Shown here piece after piece: positions 8,164 through 12,909 of a DNA stretch of 12,909 nucleotides. The notes beneath the pieces are model-generated. The model was not told where the DNA came from. It saw only the letters and a list, made by a program, of their open reading frames with translations, and did no database searches. Each line of letters opens with the position of its first letter. Position 1 is the first letter of the stretch. The position numbers and the translations under genes are program-made. Source of the DNA: Zopfochytrium polystomum (lineage: Eukaryota; Chytridiomycota; Chytridiomycetes; Chytridiales; Chytridiaceae); the NCBI GenBank assembly GCA_025765615.1, contig JAIVFJ010000721.1, forward strand, positions 1-12,909, in the 5' to 3' direction.

Positions 8164-9103
8164 TGGCAATTGTACAAGGAAGCAGGACTTCCCGCTTTTG
8201 ACAGAGCATTTCAACACTACACTCTAAGCATTGTCTTTGCCTTGGGAAGCAAGCTAAACAAAAAAAAATAAACAAGACAAACAAAACAATGAAAAAACAT
8301 AAATAAAAATTGAAGAGGAAAACTTGAGACGCGTAGACGGACTGGGTGGCGTACGTGTGCGAGCGTGTGTCTTTGCGTGTCTGTGTGTGACACGGACGGG
8401 CAGGAAGGGTGACAGGACGATCAAGTGAGGGAAGGCGAACGAGAACGGTGGAAGGACAGCGGTGGCACATCCCTCACGTTCTTGACTTGACGATTGTGTG
8501 TGTGTGTGTTAGGGTTATATACTCACTGCCATTATGCGCGTACACCTCGTCCAGGTACCTATGTCACTCGTTGGATAAACTGCACCAAGAATGTGTGAGT
8601 TTGTGAGTGTGTGGAAAGACTGGTGGGTTGGAGGGCAGCGCCCTGACTTACGTTCACAATCCGGGATCAAAACAGCTGCCAACTCCAAACATTGCGCGGA
8701 CGGGCTGGGGAACCGCTCAAGTTCTCAAATGCGGTTTCTCCTTTCACTTGCGGTCAGGGCACCTGAAGTCGCCACGAATTGAACCTCCCAGCCGGGCACC
8801 AGACACTGGAGACGGTCCTGGCGGCCGCGAAGAGAACCGGGGGTGGAGCACTGACATGGTCAGACGCTCGCCACTTTGCGATTCGATTTGTTTCACGTTG
8901 TTCAGCAAAGTCGAAGGCCAGTCTGTGTTCTCACTGTTTGCTGCAAGAAATGTGAATGAACTCATCAAACACTCCTCTTTCACACACACACTCACGCGCG
9001 CTACCTACGTTAACATGCGTCAATTTACTCGTCCCAAGGGTAACTTTACTTATATTTTCTTCAGCGGTCCGGCCAACTCGTTCCCACAGCTTCCCTCTTC
9101 ACA
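8164..9103. other. intergenic: MFS leader/promoter, then unrecognised sequence
   Basis: 8164-8521 is the presumed leader of the MFS gene, T-rich on its sense strand. 8522-9103 separates its promoter from the 3' end of the ankyrin gene. The plus-strand ORF 8607-9107 (166 codons) and minus-strand ORF 8744-8995 (83 codons) have no recognisable domain, signal peptide or promoter. I looked for tRNA arms around 8650-8830 and found none that pair. Confidence 0.4.
8514..8521 (-). promoter_or_regulatory. TATA box upstream of the MFS gene
   Basis: TATATAAC on the minus strand is followed directly by CCTAA and a (CA)n run (8495-8509), the same TATA-then-CA-leader layout as the GPI-protein gene. It lies about 350 bp upstream of the nearest in-frame ATG, so a leader intron or an unrecognised first exon is likely. 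A polypyrimidine-TTTAG acceptor candidate ends at 8254. Confidence 0.45.
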
Positions 9104-10641
9104 CTAGGGCCTTTTTCTCCTGAGTCGCAAGAGCTCCACAACCTCATGACATTCACGCTTATATGCGTAATCCATCGGCGTCAGACCTGTTGCGCACCGC
9201 GCATCGATATCCGCACCAGCCTCCAGCAGAACTTGAACAATGTCCGGCATCCCGCCTTCGCACGCGTAGTGCAACGCCGTCTTCCTTTTGCCGTCCCTGC
9301 TGTCGACCCGGGCCCCATAATCAAGGAGCGCTCGCACGGTCTCGACCTTGTCGCTCTCAGCTGCCGACAACAAGGCGGCACACTCAACGAAAGCGCGGTC
9401 TCCGTCCGACTTGCTGGCGCGTTTGGCGCCGCTGCACAAGCATCGCAGGCTATCTCGACTCAGCAGCAAGTTGATTATCTCAGTGGAGCCCGATGCCGCT
9501 GCAGCTTCCAACAGGTTGTCTGAATCGGTACTTTCCCATCCGTGGTCCAGCAGAAACTCTACAACGCGCAGATTGGCCCCTACGCATGCCGCTTCCAGGA
9601 GGCTCAGGTTCTCCTCGGTGCGGAGTCCTTCCATGGTTGTACCCACATAGTCGTACACCCAACGCATCACTTCAAGGTTTCCGTTACCCGCAGCCGAAAG
9701 CATCGCCGCTCTGAGGATATCTTCGTAGGTGATATGGCACTCCTTAGAGTCGAATACGAGAAAGTGCTGAAGGAAAATCTGAATTGTTTCCAGCGACGGC
9801 GAGTCTGCAATCTCAAACGCAAGACTGATGTAATCGTCGCGCGTTGTCTCTGCGCCGTGCTCCAGGAGAGCCTGCGCGACGCCCGCATGGCCATTCGAGC
9901 ACGCCCTGGCAAACGCAGAATCATTATCGCCTGATGTCGCGTTCGGGTCGGCCCCGTTCCTCAATAAGTACTCGACAACATCGACGCTTCCGTTATCACA
10001 CGCGCAATGCAGCGGCGAAGTACCCCAGGGGGCAGTGTTGACTCGCGCGCCCATTTCGACAAGCAGCCTGACGACGTCCATGTTTCCCATCTCGCACGCT
10101 CTGTGCAGGGGCACGGTGGAGGCCACCAAATCGGACGCGTCGTCGTCGTCGTCGTCGACGCCCTCGATCAGCGCGCCGCATTCGAGAAAGAACTTTGCGA
10201 GGTCGACTCGGTTGCGGTCGGCCGCCGTCAGCAGGCCCTCGGTCGCGGCGCGCTGGTCGAAAAAAGAAGCGGTCTGCTCGCCGGGGCGGGGGCGGCGTCG
10301 GATCGTCGCCTTGACGGATTCGCTGTCGGCACAGTCGTGGAGGGTCAGCCATCGTACGACGTCGGCGTCTGCGCCGTCGGCGACCCACGCATGGACGCGA
10401 TCGAGCGGGTCGCTGGTGCCCTCGGCGTGCAGCGTGGCGCACAGGCTGGGCGTGGCGGTCGCCTCATGGGACAGTCTACGTCTCTTTGGCGACTAGAGGG
10501 AACAAAGCCTCCGTCAGACGGGTGGACGACGGGATCTTTGGGGGGGCAGGGGCGGTACGGTGGAAATGGGTGACCACTCACCCGCTCCGGCTCGGTCTCT
10601 CGATCGCGCGCCGGCGGCTCCACCGGTCCGATCGACCACAT
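9104..10641 (-). CDS. ankyrin-repeat protein (two exons)
   Basis: Two exons, 10641-10582 (20 codons) and 10492-9104 (462 codons plus TAG), flank an 89-nt intron with GTGAGT donor, a CTGAC branch-like site and a CCTCTAG acceptor; both junctions are phase 0. The spliced protein is 482 residues. Residues 21-26 (SPKRRR) look like a basic nuclear-localisation motif. A six-Asp run (133-138), encoded by GAC repeats, sits in a loop before the clear ankyrin array. Repeats are recognisable at about 145-177 (PLHRACEMGNMDVVRLLVEMGA), 178-210 (PLHCACDNGSVDVVEYLLRNGA), 211-236, 318-341, 347-366, 391-415, 425-455 (ALHYACEGGMPDIVQVLLEAGA) and 458-482; weaker ones fill 36-130 and 240-310, for about ten in all. 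Ankyrin arrays bind partner proteins; no catalytic domain is visible, so the target is unknown. ATG 10641 is the only in-frame ATG of exon 1 before the donor. A further upstream exon spliced at a TTTTTTCAG site near 10720 cannot be excluded. Confidence 0.85.
10137..10157. repeat. coding GTC/GAC trinucleotide repeat
   Basis: A run of about six GTC units on the plus strand reads as GAC codons on the minus strand and encodes the six-Asp tract of the ankyrin protein. Trinucleotide repeats keep frame when they change length, so the tract may vary between strains. Confidence 0.85.
10493..10581 (-). other. spliceosomal intron of the ankyrin gene
   Basis: GT at 10581-10580 (GTGAGT) and AG at 10494-10493 (CCTCTAG). 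An in-frame TAG overlaps the acceptor, and exon 2 has no in-frame ATG before the ankyrin repeats. The intron is therefore needed to connect the gene to a start codon. Length is 89 nt and phase is 0 on both sides. Confidence 0.8.
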
Positions 10642-11234
10642 TGCCAGTGTGCTGGTGCTTGCAAAGGGACGGACGGTCGAGGTCGAATATCCTGCGCCAC
10701 CGCCCTTCTTGTTGTTCTGAAAAAATGGCTCTTCCAACTACAAGTTTGGCCCCCCACCTGGGGCGGTGGCACCAGAAATGGGTGGGCCGCGACGGCGGCC
10801 CTTTTGACTCGAACGGGGAGGAGGGACCAAGTTCCCTAGATCGACATATGCTTCAATCCACTCGTCCCATTGAGGTCACTTTCCGTATTTTTCTTCCCCT
10901 CCCTTTCAAGCACTACGGCCAACCCTCTCCCTCTCCCGCAGTTTCGCCGACTCCGTCTCTCTTTAGGCTCGGTCGATTTTCATTGAAAAGGACAATACTA
11001 CCACAACAGCTTCGCTCTTGACGCTTTTGCTCGTTCGCCAGCGTCGCAAGAGCGTTCACAACGCTATCACAATTTTGCCAAACGAAAATCCCCATCACAT
11101 TACTAGGTTCACCCTCACGCGAACATCTGGCCCGCGTCGGCCTCTGGTGGAAAACCAACCTGGAAACAACGTCCAACAGCCCCCCAATCACCATCACCCC
11201 AACCACTCTCTCTCCACTCTGCCCTCCCCCCGTC
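10642..11234. other. intergenic between the ankyrin and GH5 genes
   Basis: Presumed promoter of the ankyrin gene plus the 3' flank of the GH5 gene. No TATA box, tRNA or domain-bearing ORF was seen. A perfect 7-bp hairpin, GGGCCGC-GACG-GCGGCCC, lies at 10784-10801. The plus-strand ORFs 10560-11021 and 11018-11350 are low-complexity Pro/Arg/His-rich readings. Confidence 0.45.
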
Positions 11235-12909
11235 TCACACCACCGCCGCCCACACGCGCACCTCCACGACCATCCCGTCCTCGACACCGCCACTACCACC
11301 GCCCTCCCGGTCCACCAGCACAACGCCCTCCGGCACCTCCGGGTCATTAAACCGATGCCTCACAACAAGCCCAGCGTCGCGCGGTTTCACATCAACATCA
11401 AATCCCTCTAAAAAGTGGCACGGTTCGCAGAACCTAATTTCTACCGGCCCGCGGCGGCTGCCTGTTGCTTCCGCGCGGTATCGGAGGGAGAAGGCGCGCT
11501 CGTCGTCGTCGAAGGCCATGGCGAGCGGGACCCCCGGGACGGCGGACGCGTAGGGGCGGGAGAAGGCGGCGGCCATGTCGGGGCGGAGGGTGCCGTCGGG
11601 GTTGCGGAGGCCGGTCATGGGGTTTGGCTTTGGGTTGTTTGTGTGTGTGTGTGCGTGTGTGCGTTTTGTTTTGTTTTTGCAACAGAGGTATCACCAAGCT
11701 TCGCGGGTGATGGGGGTGGAGATGCGACACGGAGTGCTTGTAATTATTCACTTACGTTGAGGTACTCGACGTACGTCCATCCGATGTACGAGAGGAACGA
11801 CTCCTCGGTGACGCGCGACACGTCGCGGATGCGGTCGACATTGGAGCCGTTGCCCCAGCTCATGTCAAACTAAGTTTCGCGGTGTGATGGAAGGGGAGAA
11901 AGTGTTTTATAAAACGATGCCCTGTCGGAGAAGACGCATTCTCTGCGGGTCCGAATACCCTCCCGCACAGTCCTTACCTCACTGAGCAAAAGCCCCGAGC
12001 GCAGACGCCGCGCGTCGTCAATGCGGTGGTTGATCATGTCCTTGTGGAAATGGAGGGAAAACCGTGATCAGCGACACTTGGTCCTGGACAAGGTTAGTCG
12101 TTTCACCGTACCTTGAGGGGGATCACGTTTGGTGGGTTGTAGTAGTGAAACTTGGCCGTTCATTGTGAGTGAGGGAGCGGCAGGGCAGGGTTGGACAGAA
12201 ACAAGTCAGTTTATTCACAACCTACACCTCCCCTTCACCCCCAAACCGCGACGACATACCGACAGCACCGTTTTCGGGTCATGGTTCGGTGCGTGGGTGA
12301 ATCCGACGCGAAAGTCGTCCCACGTGACGGATTCGAACATGATGAGCGTCTCGTTGTCGACGGCGCTGGCGGAGAGGAAGCGGGGTGGAAGCGTGGGGCC
12401 GGGGCCGTTCCATCAGAATATTGGCGACATACCACACGGGGGAGGCGGGGATTCTCCAGCGATGACACTCACCGAATTTCTTCGGCCACCGCGTCGTAGA
12501 ACGGCTGCAACAAGGCCAAGTCTGCGACGCCCGGAATCAAGAGCAGCGGGTCTTTACCGTGTCTTCCATGTTCGCGTTGTTAAAGCAAAACCAGCACACA
12601 CACACACACAAAGCGAATAGAGCAATCCACAAACTCACTTCCAGCAAAGGGCTCGTTCATGATTTCGTATCCAATCACGTTTGAAGCGCCTTTGAAAGTA
12701 GACGCGACCTTCTTCCAGTATCCGATCAAGCTATCGCGAAGACCGTCCTTGTTTTATAGAGATTCTCGTCTGAATGGCAGGAAAGGGCGATAAACGACAG
12801 AAAGAGAGAGACATAGAGAGTTACCAAAAAGCAGGGATGTTGGTTCGACGAATGGGGAAGGGATTTAAAAAAAGCAACATTTTCAAGCATACATGCGCTT
12901 CCGGCTGCA
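11235..12909 (-). CDS. GH5 glycosidase, endoglycoceramidase-like, 3' portion (8 exons, 5' partial)
   Basis: Exons on the minus strand: 12909(partial)-12825, 12747-12639, 12551-12473, 12365-12260, 12150-12112, 12040-11978, 11869-11756, 11627-11235. All seven introns are GT-AG, 71-128 nt, and every phase matches, giving 328 visible residues. Motifs: YWKKVASTFKG, then VIGYEIMNEPFAG with the acid/base Glu60 of the fragment; PLLLIPGVADL; IMFESVTWDDF; FHYYNPP; RLRSGLLLSE|FDMSW with the nucleophile Glu160 as the last codon of its exon; and ESFLSYIGWTYVEY. Residues from about 222 (RPYASAVPGVP) match the GH5_C beta domain. The family hydrolyses glucosyl- or oligosaccharyl-ceramides or sterol glucosides, retaining anomeric configuration; both catalytic Glu are present, so it is probably active. 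Substrate cannot be told from sequence. The N-terminal barrel strands and any signal peptide lie beyond the window. Confidence 0.88.
11641..11663. repeat. GT microsatellite in GH5 intron 7
   Basis: Imperfect (GT)n with single C interruptions, lying within the intron 11628-11755 (CA-rich on the sense strand). Confidence 0.85.
12595..12610. repeat. CA microsatellite in GH5 intron 2
   Basis: (CA)8 on the plus strand (GT on the sense strand) within the intron 12552-12638. It needs care when choosing the acceptor: only the GTAAAG acceptor ending at 12552 keeps the reading frame. Confidence 0.85.

Noticed and set aside
8505..8516. Single telomere-like TTAGGG unit
   Set aside because: Only one unit is present, adjacent to the TATA box; there is no tandem array, so it is not telomeric.
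8760..8815. Possible tRNA on the minus strand (GGTTCAATTCG)
   Set aside because: The T-arm stem does not pair and no anticodon or acceptor stem could be drawn.
8607..9107. 166-codon plus-strand ORF downstream of the MFS promoter
   Set aside because: No recognisable domain or signal; the start lies in low-complexity sequence.
9996..10442. Arg-rich 148-codon minus-strand ORF
   Set aside because: It is an out-of-frame shadow of the ankyrin exon 2; the GAC repeat read in another frame gives poly-Arg.
12540..12640. Apparent frameshift in the GH5 gene after NEPFAG
   Set aside because: Using the acceptor GGAAG near 12560 puts the next exon out of frame, but the GTAAAG acceptor ending at 12552 restores phase and gives NEPFAGNPLLLIPG, so no lesion is needed.
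1..12909. CRISPR array, bacterial operon or phage island
   Set aside because: No spaced direct repeats and no ribosome-binding-site-led gene clusters; introns and gene families are eukaryotic.

Overview
This is a eukaryotic nuclear window, most likely from a fungus. A chytrid-like, early-diverging fungus is my best guess, but that is an inference. Support comes from GT-AG introns of about 65-130 nt whose phases can be checked, GC-rich coding sequence, TATA boxes with CA-rich leaders, a GPI-anchor-type C-terminus, a GH5 glycosidase with the GH5_C accessory domain, and a Mutator-like (MULE) transposase relic with a FAR1-type DNA-binding domain. No bacterial operon, CRISPR array, rRNA or tRNA was seen.

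Layout: (1) 1-3000 is repeat-derived and less GC-rich. It holds a candidate LTR (321-810) and a heavily frameshifted MULE transposase on the minus strand (about 1016-2844). (2) 3000-3968 has no convincing gene. (3) 3969-5405 (-) is an intronless F-box/WD40 protein, a putative SCF ubiquitin-ligase substrate receptor. (4) 5665-6321 (-) is a small cysteine-rich, probably GPI-anchored surface protein with a TATA box at 6441-6447. (5) 6322-7151 is its promoter plus simple repeats. (6) 7152-8163 (-) is a broken, internally deleted MFS transporter of the DHA2/14-TM type. (7) 8164-9103 holds that gene's presumed leader and TATA box, then sequence I do not recognise. (8) 9104-10641 (-) is a two-exon ankyrin-repeat protein of 482 residues. 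(9) 10642-11234 is intergenic. (10) 11235 to the right edge (-) is the 3' part of an eight-exon GH5 endoglycoceramidase-like gene, truncated at its 5' end by the window.

All recognisable genes and relics lie on the minus strand. They are separate transcription units with no shared pathway that I can see. I found no evidence for a new multi-gene system. The most informative observations are the exact 34-bp duplication that frameshifts the MULE, the MFS gene that jumps from about TM6 straight to the last TM, terminator-like hairpins at two adjacent 3' ends, and a two-module cysteine repeat in the GPI protein.
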